This document shows, piece after piece, positions 32,519 through 42,291 of a stretch of DNA of 64,000 bases. Location: positions 124,001-188,000 of the forward strand of contig CANLWS010000011.1 of the NCBI GenBank assembly GCA_947494925.1. Reading direction: 5' to 3'. Source of the DNA: an uncultured Alteromonadaceae bacterium (lineage in GTDB: Bacteria > Pseudomonadota > Gammaproteobacteria > Enterobacterales > Alteromonadaceae). Both the position numbers and the translations under genes were made by a program. Under the pieces are notes generated by a model. It was not told where the DNA came from, did no database searches, and saw nothing but the letters and a program-made list of their open reading frames with translations. Position 1 is the first letter of the stretch. The number at the start of each line of letters is the position of its first letter.

Positions 32519-33375
32519 CTATAGGTTTTTCAGGTGCTTGGCGTGGAAGCGAATATGATCTTCAATAAAGGATGCAATAAAAAAGTAGCTGTGGTCATAG
32601 CCGGGATGATAATAAAACTCACCAGGGTAACCGAGTTCAGTGGCGACCACTTCCAACGGCATAGTTAGTTTTTGCGACATTAAAAAATCATCATCCATGC
32701 CTTGATCAACACGCAACGGTAGCTGTAAATACTTGCCTTGTTCCGTCATTAAATGGCAGGCATCGTATTGAGACCACAAGGCTTTGTCGTCACCCAGATA
32801 GTGGGAAAAGGCTTTTTGGCCCCAGTCACACTCGGATGGATTCACTATGGGCGCGAATGCAGAAATGGACGTATATTGCTGCATGTTGGACAAGCCGATA
32901 ATCAGCGCCCCGTGACCACCCATTGAATGCCCTGAAATGGCCGCTTTTTGTTTCACATTAAAGTGTTGTCTGATGAGCGCCGGTAACTCATCAACTATGT
33001 AGTCATACATGTGATAATGCTCAGACCAGGGTGACTGAGTGGCGTTGAGGTAAAACCCTGCGCCCAGTCCCAGATCATAAGCCTGATCTTCGGCATCGGC
33101 GACGGCATCACCCCTCGGGCTGGTATCGGGCATTACCAGTACGATACCCAATTCTGCAGCAATGCGTTGTGCACCCGCTTTGATGACAAAATTTTCATCT
33201 GTGCAAGTCAGTCCACTCAGCCAATACAACACGGGCAGGGCGCTGGGTTGTTCGGCTTGAGAAGGCAGAAAAATACTGAAATGCATGTCGCAGTTCAGGC
33301 TTTCAGAATGGTGTTTAAAACGTTTTTGCCAGCCGCCAAAACATTTATTGGCGGCAACCTGTTCTAGCTTGCTCA

Positions 33376-33376
<1 letters not shown>
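32519..33376 (-). CDS. frmB: S-formylglutathione hydrolase
   Basis: 285 aa, esterase-D type alpha/beta hydrolase. The nucleophile elbow [11 protein letters not shown] has Ser 151, and [13 protein letters not shown] with [25 protein letters not shown] are hallmark stretches of the family. It splits S-formylglutathione to formate and glutathione, the last step of glutathione-dependent formaldehyde removal. Its start codon overlaps the stop of frmA (ATGA junction), a tight operon. Confidence 0.95.
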
Positions 33377-34506
<1,130 letters not shown>

Positions 34507-34557
34507 CTACTAAATGAATTACTTTTATTGCGATTGTAACGTTGTAGTTAAGCAAAA

Positions 34558-34941
34558 CTACCAACATTTCCCGGTTAATTGGATCGATCTGTCGAACCAT
34601 AGGGTACTTTCTATTTCATGACCCTTAGAACAACGTCCGTTTTCTTTCAATTTGTTAGTTAGCTTTCTGACAGCCAAATCTTCCAGCTTCAGTTTATTCT
34701 CGTTATCGACGGCGACAGGTTGTCTGTTCCCAATGCCAATTATGGCCAGCAGACTTTGATCTCGACGATATCGTTGGGAAGAGAGTGGCACGTACCAATA
34801 CATATTGTAGATAAAGCTTTGCTGTTCGTTTGAAATTGTCTCGAAATCAATCTCGTCACGTGTCTCCAGCGAATTGTTATTTGACGAACAGGCACTCATA
34901 AAGATAATCAGGCATAGTGCCGCGCCAACCCTTTTTATCAT
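34558..34941 (-). CDS. Small lipoprotein, unknown function
   Basis: 127 aa with a lipoprotein signal (lipobox FMSAC, Cys 18) and a Ser/Asn-rich start of the mature part (SSNNNS), which suits outer-membrane sorting. Two Cys near the end (GRCSKGH and TGKCW) could form a disulfide. I do not recognise the family. Stands alone, upstream of frmA on the same strand; 63 bases separate it from that gene. Confidence 0.7.
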   Translation of the reverse strand: MIKRVGAALCLIIFMSACSSNNNSLETRDEIDFETISNEQQSFIYNMYWYVPLSSQRYRRDQSLLAIIGIGNRQPVAVDNENKLKLEDLAVRKLTNKLKENGRCSKGHEIESTLWFDRSIQLTGKCW

Positions 34942-35169
34942 GCTAAGTCCTTACAAATCTTAGATTTTTATTGGTAATCGTCGAAGGTATAAACGATGAT
35001 TTGAACACAGGATACTGCAAAACGGATAATCAGCGCCAATGCTAATCCGTTTAATCAGCAGCCGAGATCAAAATTAATTCAATATCATGCGTAAAAAACC
35101 TGCATTGAAGGTTTGATTTGGGTAACATCATTACCGATGACAATGTTTACAGTTTCAAAAGGAAAGTCT

Positions 35170-35784
35170 GTGTTTAAACGATTTACTTTGTTCATATTAC
35201 TCGCGTTCGGAATTTGTAGTCAGGTGCTGGCGACAGATAAAATGTATGGTGTGATTAGCGGTGGTTATACCGAATCAGAATTTGACCTGACCAAAGCTGA
35301 TACTGCCTCATACAAGTTTGCTGTTGGGTATCAATTCCACAGGCAGTGGTATCTGGAATTAGGTTACCAACAACTTGCTGATGAAGACCTGGCGTCTGTT
35401 TTACCGACTACCTTGGAAGAAGTTGACAGTTTTGAACCCGGACTTCAGGGCGATGCTTTGTTTGCCGCGTTTCTGGGCAAAGCCGGTAACAATATGGGCG
35501 AGTTATTCTATCGGGTTGGTATTCTCAAAGCTGATATGAAAGGGCAAAGTCTTATCCCTCAAGGATCCTGTGAAGTTGGAGAGGGTAGCGATTTTGCGTT
35601 AGGGACTGGCGAGAACTATACCCTGTGTCGCTACGATGATAGTAACGTTGCAGCGGTGTTGGGGATAGGTTTCGATTTCTATGTAGGTGCGAGGAGTATG
35701 GTCAGATTTGAAGTTGAACATATTCGTGGCGAAAATGATTTGGCCATTAATGCTGCCTACCTGGGTGTTCGATACAACTTCTAA
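35170..35784 (+). CDS. OmpA-like outer membrane beta-barrel protein
   Basis: 204 aa from the GTG at 35170, chosen because AAAGGAAAG lies just upstream; earlier TTG or ATG codons in the frame lack such a site. Signal peptide ends SQVLA. The rest is an eight-strand-like barrel (YGVISGGYTESEF, YKFAVGYQFHRQWYLELGYQQL) ending YLGVRYNF with the usual terminal Phe. No OmpA peptidoglycan-binding domain. Two internal Cys (GSCEVGEG... YTLCRYDD) may form a loop disulfide. Confidence 0.75.
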   Translation: MFKRFTLFILLAFGICSQVLATDKMYGVISGGYTESEFDLTKADTASYKFAVGYQFHRQWYLELGYQQLADEDLASVLPTTLEEVDSFEPGLQGDALFAAFLGKAGNNMGELFYRVGILKADMKGQSLIPQGSCEVGEGSDFALGTGENYTLCRYDDSNVAAVLGIGFDFYVGARSMVRFEVEHIRGENDLAINAAYLGVRYNF

Positions 35785-35856
35785 GCCGCTATCCTGAGTG
35801 ATCTTAGTTGCTTAATTGGCGGTATTATATTTATCTGAATAAATTAGCAGGCGCGG

Positions 35857-36114
35857 ATGAAAAACGAACTGGATAGCCACTTTGTGCTCTCATTGTTTGA
35901 TAAGTTAAGCAAGCATGGTGAGAACAAAGACGGTGTGTATTTTCTGCAGGGCATTAAAGCCTATACAGATCACGATGGTTATACCTTGTTTATCGAAGAT
36001 GCCTTAGTTCAGCTGCGTTTCGGTTTTCACAATCAATATCATTTTGAGTATGAAAAAGCGGAGCATTTGGAGCAGTTCAAGAAAAAACTTGAAGCGATAG
36101 ATAAAACCTTCTGA
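35857..36114 (+). CDS. DUF3081-type small protein
   Basis: 85 aa, soluble, with the pattern of the DUF3081 family of gammaproteobacteria (FDKLSKHGENKDGVYFLQGIKAYTDHDGYTLF and a C-terminal FKKKLEAIDK). No function is known for the family. Short gap from the OmpA-like gene; convergent with the pseudopilin gene. Confidence 0.7.
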   Translation: MKNELDSHFVLSLFDKLSKHGENKDGVYFLQGIKAYTDHDGYTLFIEDALVQLRFGFHNQYHFEYEKAEHLEQFKKKLEAIDKTF

Positions 36115-36130
36115 CGATGCCTCAGGCTAG

Positions 36131-36685
36131 CTAGGAACAATCCAGGGGCGTGCCGTCATTTTTCTCGTAAATATTGTCGCCGTTTGAATCCCGGCTCATT
36201 CGAACGCGACCCTGTAAGCTCAATGTGAGTGCACGGGCGTATTTATCTTCCCTGTCTTTATGGCAAAGAAGCAAGGTTGCTGGTGAGCTGACCGAGCCAT
36301 TGCCCTGGAATATAATCACTGCGTTGGGTCCACTCAGAATGTTTGCAGAAGAAGTTGATTCTGTGCCCACCAACAGCTCTTCGGCATCGCCGCGCGCTCT
36401 GTCACCATCCAGATCTGCGAAAACCATTTTGGGGTCACCCCAATCTGCACTGCAGCTACTGAAATTTGTGGTCGGACATAGAACAGTATCGGCTTGTTCG
36501 TCTATTGCGTTGTTTCGGGCAAATTGCATAATACCGCTAAGTTCGTTTATTTCACCAACGATACGATTCTGAATCAAAATGCTCTGTGCGCTTGGCACCA
36601 CAATAGTCATGACGATCCCCAGAATAGCGAGTGTAATCATCATTTCTAAGAGTGTTAAGCCTGTTTGTTTTGATACCGGTAGCAA
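36131..36685 (-). CDS. GspH/FimT-type pseudopilin
   Basis: 184 aa with a type IV prepilin N-terminus: a short leader, the cleavage site after Gly in KQTG/LTLLEMM with the conserved Glu at +5, then a hydrophobic helix (MITLAILGIVMTIVVPSA). The globular part has GspH/FimT features and a Cys pair (LCHKDRED; DCS end). It should be a minor pseudopilin of a type IV pilus or type II secretion system. No other pilus genes are next to it here, so it is an orphan in this window. Confidence 0.85.
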   Translation of the reverse strand: MLPVSKQTGLTLLEMMITLAILGIVMTIVVPSAQSILIQNRIVGEINELSGIMQFARNNAIDEQADTVLCPTTNFSSCSADWGDPKMVFADLDGDRARGDAEELLVGTESTSSANILSGPNAVIIFQGNGSVSSPATLLLCHKDREDKYARALTLSLQGRVRMSRDSNGDNIYEKNDGTPLDCS

Positions 36686-36883
36686 ATTTTTCTCCTACTT
36701 CTATGGATATCAAAGATACACGTATTTCAGAAAGTTTGGGTATAGGAATTGAGTTTTTGTTAGTACTGTTCATACGCCTTATTTTTGTTCAGAATAAATA
36801 AACTATCCCAAGACTCAAATTTTAGCAGTATTACACGTGATTTTTTTTTATGATTGTCGAATAGTGATAGATGAGAGAAAACA

Positions 36884-37720
36884 ATGCTCAAACAAGCCGT
36901 TATTGACGAAATGAAAGTTCAGCCACAAATCAATGTGGACTATGAAGTCACCAGAAGAGTGAATTTTATTAAGACTCAACTGAAAAGTTCGGGGCTCAAT
37001 TCTCTGGTGCTGGGGATCAGTGGCGGGATAGATTCCTGTACACTGGGCAGATTGGCTCAGTTGGCGGTTAATGAATTGAATCAGGAGCAACATGAAACCT
37101 ATCAATTCGTCGCTGTCAGATTGCCATACAATGTTCAGGCTGATGAAGATGATGCGCAAGCCTCTATTGATTTTATTCAGCCAAGTCAGTCAGTTACGGT
37201 CAATGTGCAATTGGGAGCTGATGCCATACATGCAGAAACCTGTGCCGCATTAGCTGACAATGGTCTACTACCGTCTGACGAGAAGAAGCAGGATTTTGTA
37301 AAAGGAAACGTCAAAGCTCGCGCGCGAATGGTCATTCAGTATGAAATCGCAGGTATGTTAGATGGCTTGGTTTTAGGCACAGATCACTCGGCAGAAAATA
37401 TTACCGGTTTTTACACAAAATACGGAGATGGAGCCTGTGATCTTGCTCCACTTTTTGGACTCAACAAACGGCAGGTTCGCCAACTGGCAGAACATATGGG
37501 GGCACCTTCCCATATCATTCATAAAGCGCCTACAGCCGATCTTGAGACACTGACACCACAAAAAGCCGATGAACAGGCCTTAGGCCTGAGTTACGAACAA
37601 ATAGATGATTTCCTTGAAGGAAAAGAGGTTGGTCAGGATGTGGAGGAGAAATTGTTATATATTTATAGCTCTACGCAACATAAGCGGATCCCAATTCCTA
37701 CTATTTATGATCAAGAATAA
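36884..37720 (+). CDS. nadE: NH3-dependent NAD synthetase
   Basis: 278 aa, PP-loop ATPase with SGGIDS (46-51). It makes NAD+ from nicotinate adenine dinucleotide, ATP and ammonia; the size and lack of a nitrilase domain point to the ammonia-dependent E. coli type. The conserved [21 protein letters not shown]-like stretch is present as [20 protein letters not shown]. Followed 17 bases later by glnB in the same direction, a link between NAD and nitrogen supply. Confidence 0.95.
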   Translation: MLKQAVIDEMKVQPQINVDYEVTRRVNFIKTQLKSSGLNSLVLGISGGIDSCTLGRLAQLAVNELNQEQHETYQFVAVRLPYNVQADEDDAQASIDFIQPSQSVTVNVQLGADAIHAETCAALADNGLLPSDEKKQDFVKGNVKARARMVIQYEIAGMLDGLVLGTDHSAENITGFYTKYGDGACDLAPLFGLNKRQVRQLAEHMGAPSHIIHKAPTADLETLTPQKADEQALGLSYEQIDDFLEGKEVGQDVEEKLLYIYSSTQHKRIPIPTIYDQE

Positions 37721-37734
37721 GCGAAGGAGCTTAG

Positions 37735-38076
<342 letters not shown>

Positions 38077-38115
38077 TTTCCGCCCCAGAACCTGAATTTT
38101 AAAAGGCGTTTCAGA

Positions 38116-38286
38116 TTGGCTGAGAATAGCAAGGAAGTTGAAGATAAAGACGAAGTGCAGTTTAAGCCCTGGGTTCGTTGGCTTTTGATAGCAATTGGCT
38201 TTTCGGGTGCTTTTCTAATCGCGTCTGGACAGGGTTACGCCGTTGCCCAAGAGTTCAGGGAGATAATCGATAGCATTTTTGGTTAA
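38116..38286 (+). CDS. 56-aa single-pass membrane protein
   Basis: A short frame from TTG at 38116, with AAAAGGCG upstream, encodes MAENSKEVEDKDEVQ..., an acidic N-terminus, one membrane helix (WLLIAIGFSGAFLIAS) and a short amphipathic end (AVAQEFREIIDSIFG). The charge pattern and the position between glnB and the DUF3750 gene, same strand, 39 and 34 bases from its neighbours, suggest a real small protein. Function unknown. Confidence 0.6.
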   Translation: MAENSKEVEDKDEVQFKPWVRWLLIAIGFSGAFLIASGQGYAVAQEFREIIDSIFG

Positions 38287-38320
38287 TAATACCAAATAGT
38301 ATGTTTGAGGAGATGAGCCG

Positions 38321-38848
38321 TTGAGACATGCGTTACTTGCCGGGCTGCTAGTGCTTATTACTGCCTGCTCAAATAACAATTGGCGCACCGCAACGCGAGT
38401 GCCTGCAGGTATTGCTCCTAACCCTGAAGAATTTACCAGTGCCGTGATCGAAGTGTATGCCGCTGATGCCTTTAGTTGGCGAGGCTGGTTTGCTGTGCAT
38501 ACCTGGATTGCTTTGAAGCAGGAAAATGATCCTGAATATACCGTATATGAGGTGGTAGGCTGGCGCGTCAGAAGTGGTTTGCCCGCGCTGAGAAAATATC
38601 ACACCTCCACTCCAGACCGCTATTGGTATGGTGCTAAACCAGAGAAAGTGCTGTCTATTCAAGGTGAAAGGGCATCGTCTCTGATACCTAAAATTTCAGT
38701 TGCGGTCAGCCGTTACCCCTGGGCTGATGAATATACGGTGTTTCCTGGACCTAACAGTAATACCTTTCCGGCCTGGGTAGGTCTTCAGGTACCCGAATTG
38801 GGGCTTGAGATGCCATTTCGTGCCATTGGCAGTGGTTATGCCAACTAA
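38321..38848 (+). CDS. DUF3750-type lipoprotein
   Basis: 175 aa. The lipobox LITAC (Cys 16) marks a lipoprotein. The body has the DUF3750 pattern: WFAVHTWIALK, YTVYEVVGW and PRYWYG-like blocks. The start is TTG at 38321 with GAGGAG a few bases upstream. The role of the family is not known. An inverted repeat right after the gene is a candidate terminator. Confidence 0.78.
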   Translation: MRHALLAGLLVLITACSNNNWRTATRVPAGIAPNPEEFTSAVIEVYAADAFSWRGWFAVHTWIALKQENDPEYTVYEVVGWRVRSGLPALRKYHTSTPDRYWYGAKPEKVLSIQGERASSLIPKISVAVSRYPWADEYTVFPGPNSNTFPAWVGLQVPELGLEMPFRAIGSGYAN

Positions 38849-38858
38849 TAATCGTTGC

Positions 38859-38891
38859 CTCTCTTAATTAACCTGAGGTTAAGTAAGAGAG
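38859..38891. terminator. Stem-loop between convergent DUF3750 and slyD genes
   Basis: CTCTCTTA..TTAACCT is repeated in inverse as AGGTTAA..TAAGAGAG, leaving a tiny loop. It lies 10 bases after the DUF3750 stop. Only a short T-rich tail (CTTTTA) follows on the plus strand. Confidence 0.55.
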
Positions 38892-38951
38892 CAGCTTTTA
38901 CGGGCCGCAATGCTACCAGGCATATTGGCCCTGAAGTTACGCTAGTCAGCG

Positions 38952-39437
38952 TTAGTGAGCATGTCCGCAACCTTCCGGACCATGTGGGTGACCATGGGCA
39001 ATTTCCTCTTCGCTGGCTTCTCTGACATGCAACACTTCCACGTCAAAATTCAAGGTCACACCCGATAATGGATGGTTGCCATCAACCACTACGTCGTCAT
39101 CGGTTTCATCTATGATCATGACCGATTGCTCACCATCATCAGTGGTGGCTCTGAACGTCATGCCCACTTCGATTTCCATGCCTTCGAACATTGATTTGGG
39201 CACCATTTGCACTAATTCATCGTGCCTTTCACCGTAAGCCAGAGGAGGCTCAACCGTGATGTCAAATTTGTCACCGGCTTGTTTGCCTTCGAGCTCATCT
39301 TCCAGCCCTTTTATCAGATACTGACTTCCCTGAAGATGCTCCATGGGAGCTCCATCTCTGGAACTGTCAATTTGTGTCCCGTCTGTGGTACTGACGGTGA
39401 AGTGGAGGGTAACCACAGTATTTTCGGTAATTTTCAT
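38952..39437 (-). CDS. slyD: FKBP-type peptidyl-prolyl isomerase SlyD
   Basis: 161 aa. FKBP domain (VTLHFTVSTTDGTQIDSS..., LIKGLEDELEGKQAGDKF) with an inserted flap domain (about 70-120) and a metal-binding tail ending HGHPHGPEGCGHAH. SlyD helps folding by prolyl isomerisation and supplies nickel to hydrogenase or urease maturation in other species. The tail is shorter than in E. coli. Confidence 0.93.
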   Translation of the reverse strand: MKITENTVVTLHFTVSTTDGTQIDSSRDGAPMEHLQGSQYLIKGLEDELEGKQAGDKFDITVEPPLAYGERHDELVQMVPKSMFEGMEIEVGMTFRATTDDGEQSVMIIDETDDDVVVDGNHPLSGVTLNFDVEVLHVREASEEEIAHGHPHGPEGCGHAH

Positions 39438-39472
39438 ATTATGCCCAGCTAAAACGGTAAAAATTATTGATG

Positions 39473-40429
39473 TTATTCAAGTGTATAAGGCAGCGAATCC
39501 ACTGATAACATCAGATCAGGCGACTCTTTTGACCGCAGAACAGCGCCTTGCACTGTGTCGTTAGGCAGCACAGCCAAAACCCAAGTTTGCTGTGATAGCA
39601 TCGCACTGCGAATGATAACACCACCTCGACGCCAATTCTCGCCCAGCTGCATTTCCAATTGATCGCCTGCTTTTAGTTCAGCAGCTTGATCACTATGAAG
39701 GATGAAAGTTGCTCTCTTGTTTTTGCCCAGGTATTTTGTCCGGGCAACCACCTCTTGTCCCATGTAACAACCTTTTTGAAAATCTATCGCTTGCAGAGAT
39801 TGCATATTCAGCATCTGCGGAACAAATTCATTGGATGTGGCTTCCTGAATGTTGGCTAAGCCAGATTTTATGTCCAATAAATCCCACAGATCAGGCGCGA
39901 AAGTTGTTTCAGACAGCGATGACTGAATGTTTTCCTGATGTTCTTTCGAAGCAATCAGTAAATAACGTTCCTCGGGCTGTGCAAGGTGCGCAACGAATGC
40001 AGAGTCTGATGCACTAAGGTTATTCTCTGACGTCGGGAGTGTTGCTACCAAATTCTGGCAGGTTGTTTCAAAAGTATTGCCTTTACCACCCCAGATACAC
40101 CAGTTTTCTGAATCATCTGCTATATCGGCCTTTGAAAATACGGCGTATTTCTTCAATTCGGCCATGGACGCCGGGATGCTCTGGCGATGACAAAGCAAGT
40201 ATATTTCTTCGGCCCGACCAAAGGCATAAAATACATTCCAGGTTTTGCCTTTGAAATCGCAATGGCAACCAAGCATGAAGTCGCTTTCTGTGAGTTTGTC
40301 CACATCAATGGTGACCTGCCCCTGAAGGTACTTGTGAGCTTCCTCACCGGAAATTTTAATTATGCCAAGATCTTCTAACTGACAGGAAAACGCGTCAGGT
40401 AATTCATTGGCTGAGTCGAGTTTGTGCAT
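39473..40429 (-). CDS. ygfZ: Folate-binding protein YgfZ
   Basis: 318 aa, GcvT-like fold. The family signature KGCYMGQEVVARTKY (conserved Cys) is near residue 219-233. YgfZ supports repair or assembly of iron-sulfur enzymes with folate. Divergent from sdhE, the standard arrangement in gammaproteobacteria. Confidence 0.93.
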   Translation of the reverse strand: MHKLDSANELPDAFSCQLEDLGIIKISGEEAHKYLQGQVTIDVDKLTESDFMLGCHCDFKGKTWNVFYAFGRAEEIYLLCHRQSIPASMAELKKYAVFSKADIADDSENWCIWGGKGNTFETTCQNLVATLPTSENNLSASDSAFVAHLAQPEERYLLIASKEHQENIQSSLSETTFAPDLWDLLDIKSGLANIQEATSNEFVPQMLNMQSLQAIDFQKGCYMGQEVVARTKYLGKNKRATFILHSDQAAELKAGDQLEMQLGENWRRGGVIIRSAMLSQQTWVLAVLPNDTVQGAVLRSKESPDLMLSVDSLPYTLE

Positions 40430-40599
40430 AATAGAAGGTTCGCTTTTTTTAACTTATTGAAATTATGGGGGCAAGGCCAGTAGATACAAGTAAGGGCAGA
40501 GTGATAATATAGAAATTCAAACTACTCACTTTATGTCTGCATGGCTAACAAATTCAGATAGCAACCCGAATTTCGAAGTGTTTGCAACGAGGAATTTAG

Positions 40600-40851
40600 A
40601 TGTTTACAAAACAAAGATTGTCGCGTCTCAAGTGGGCTTGCCGCCGAGGCATGCTGGAGCTAGATGTGTTGTTTATGCCTTTTGTGGATGAAGCTTTTAA
40701 CGATCTGGAGGAGGATAAAAAATTAATCTTCGAACGATTGTTAACCTGCGATGACCCGGATTTGTTCGCCTGGTTTATGGGGCATCAGAAGTGTGATGAT
40801 CCTGAACTGGCTGCAATGGTTGACCATATTCTAAGCCGTGTCAAAGTATAG
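40600..40851 (+). CDS. sdhE: Succinate dehydrogenase assembly factor SdhE
   Basis: 83 aa with the essential RGMLE motif (CRRGMLELDVLF) and the FAWFMGHQ end. SdhE (YgfY/CptB) promotes FAD attachment to SdhA and FrdA. GAGGA precedes the ATG. It overlaps the next gene (ygfX) by 14 bases. Confidence 0.95.
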   Translation: MFTKQRLSRLKWACRRGMLELDVLFMPFVDEAFNDLEEDKKLIFERLLTCDDPDLFAWFMGHQKCDDPELAAMVDHILSRVKV

Positions 40852-41287
40852 AATTATTATCCGTCCTTCTGTCCATAAACAGGTCAGCGTCGCTGCGTTG
40901 TATATTGCTTTACTGTCTTCTGTTTTTTTGTGGCAACCTAACCTATTTGCATTGCAAGTAGAGGTACAACTGCTGCTGTTCTTTTTGTTGGTAGGGCAGG
41001 GCTGGTATCAATTCAAACGAGATAAAGAAGAGATACAACCACAGATTGTGTCTCTTTGTGAACAGGGAAGCTGGTTACAAATTGAACCAGAATCCAGTTT
41101 ATCGTGGCAAATTGACGGGCGTTCATTGGTTACTTCATGGTTTGTGTGGCTGTGTCTCTCACCACCCTTTTCTCCCAAGGTCGCCAATTGGCAAATCGTT
41201 TTTCGGGATCAGGTGTCTGAACGCGACTTCCGCTGTTTATGCCGTACTTCGCTGCGTCAGAAAAAAGCGGCGGAGAAGGAAGATTAA
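40838..41287 (+). CDS. ygfX: YgfX family membrane protein
   Basis: 149 aa, GTG start inside the end of sdhE, the same overlap as in related bacteria. Two membrane segments near the N-terminus (about 16-52) and a soluble C-terminal part with many Trp and Arg. YgfX/CptA has been described as a partner of SdhE acting on cell division proteins; that role is disputed. No RBS of its own is clear, so coupling to sdhE is likely. Confidence 0.82.
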   Translation: MSKYRIIIRPSVHKQVSVAALYIALLSSVFLWQPNLFALQVEVQLLLFFLLVGQGWYQFKRDKEEIQPQIVSLCEQGSWLQIEPESSLSWQIDGRSLVTSWFVWLCLSPPFSPKVANWQIVFRDQVSERDFRCLCRTSLRQKKAAEKED

Positions 41288-41288
41288 T

Positions 41289-42179
41289 TTGCGTGAATTT
41301 GTTTTATCCAGCGCTCCAAACCCACTAGGCCTGCTTTTATCGGCAGGTTTTAAACGCGCATACACGACGAGCGCGGACAAACCTGCTTTACCGGCAATTA
41401 AATACACACTGGATAAGGTGACCATTGACCTAACAAGATTGGAGCGGTTTCATCAAACCGTCGACTGGCAGCAATCAAAAAAGAATATGCATCCATGTTT
41501 TCCGCACATCGTCGCGTTTCCGTTGCATTTGAAGTTGATGCTGGACAAGGCATTTCCGTTTGCTCTGCTGGGTTTGGTTCACATCGAAAACACTATTGAA
41601 CAAGTTCGACCGTTACACGCCAGCGAAGTCCTGAAAGTGAGTTGTCAGTTTGGCTCAGTAGAAAAGCATAGCAAAGGGTGGGCCTTTACCATACTCACAG
41701 AGGTCAGCGTGGGGAGTGAACCTGTATGGTTTGCGACAAGTCGCAATCTATACCGGGTACCAGACGTCAATGAGAAAAATGACAAACCCAAGCAGAGTCT
41801 CCCTGTGTTGGAAACGGCCGAATTCTGGTCACTTGAAAAAGATCTGGGACGCAGGTATTCAAGAGTGTCTGGTGATTACAATCCCATTCATCTCTATCGA
41901 ATTATGGCTAAAGCAATGGGCTTTAAACAGCCCATAGTACACGGTATGTGGAGCCAGGCTAGATGCCTGTCTGCCTTGCATGAACAAACGGACGAGCCAT
42001 TCAGCTGTGCTTGTAAATTTGTAAAACCCGCTTTTTTACCGGGAAAGGTGAATTTCAACGTAGACAAGGTAAGAGGTACCCAGGCATTCTCACTAACCAG
42101 CCAATCTAAACCAGCAACCGAGAAGGGGATTATTCACCTGTCGGGTAAAATTTGCCCTTTAAAAGGCAGTGCCACGTAA
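41289..42179 (+). CDS. MaoC-like hotdog dehydratase
   Basis: 296 aa from TTG at 41289, two bases after the ygfX stop, with GGAAGA overlapping that end. The frame runs further upstream inside ygfX, but that part is not protein-like. The C-terminal half has the hydratase motif YSRVSGDYNPIHLYRIMAKAMGFKQPIVHGMW, with the catalytic Asp and His of MaoC/FabZ folds; the N-terminal half is a second, degenerate hotdog. It probably hydrates an enoyl-CoA or ACP substrate. The neat packing behind sdhE and ygfX suggests a single transcript ending at the hairpin at 42258. Confidence 0.82.
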   Translation: MREFVLSSAPNPLGLLLSAGFKRAYTTSADKPALPAIKYTLDKVTIDLTRLERFHQTVDWQQSKKNMHPCFPHIVAFPLHLKLMLDKAFPFALLGLVHIENTIEQVRPLHASEVLKVSCQFGSVEKHSKGWAFTILTEVSVGSEPVWFATSRNLYRVPDVNEKNDKPKQSLPVLETAEFWSLEKDLGRRYSRVSGDYNPIHLYRIMAKAMGFKQPIVHGMWSQARCLSALHEQTDEPFSCACKFVKPAFLPGKVNFNVDKVRGTQAFSLTSQSKPATEKGIIHLSGKICPLKGSAT

Positions 42180-42257
42180 AGAGAGTCGCCGCAACGCTAG
42201 TTGTTAATGAGTGGAAAGTGAAAAAACTCAGAATTCTTTGAAGTCCCAGTAGGCAAA

Positions 42258-42285
42258 AAAAAGCAAACCAGCTGGTTTGCTTTTT
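42258..42285. terminator. Bidirectional intrinsic terminator
   Basis: Perfect palindrome GCAAACCAGCTGGTTTGC flanked by A5 and T5 runs, so it terminates on both strands. It lies between the convergent MaoC-like gene and the 897-aa lipoprotein gene. Confidence 0.9.
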
Positions 42286-42291
42286 CAAGAA

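Noticed and set aside
41046-41288. 81-codon N-terminal extension of the MaoC-like gene
   Set aside because: It overlaps ygfX in another frame and translates to Cys/Arg/Trp-rich noise; a TTG with a ribosome binding site at 41289 gives a family-length protein.
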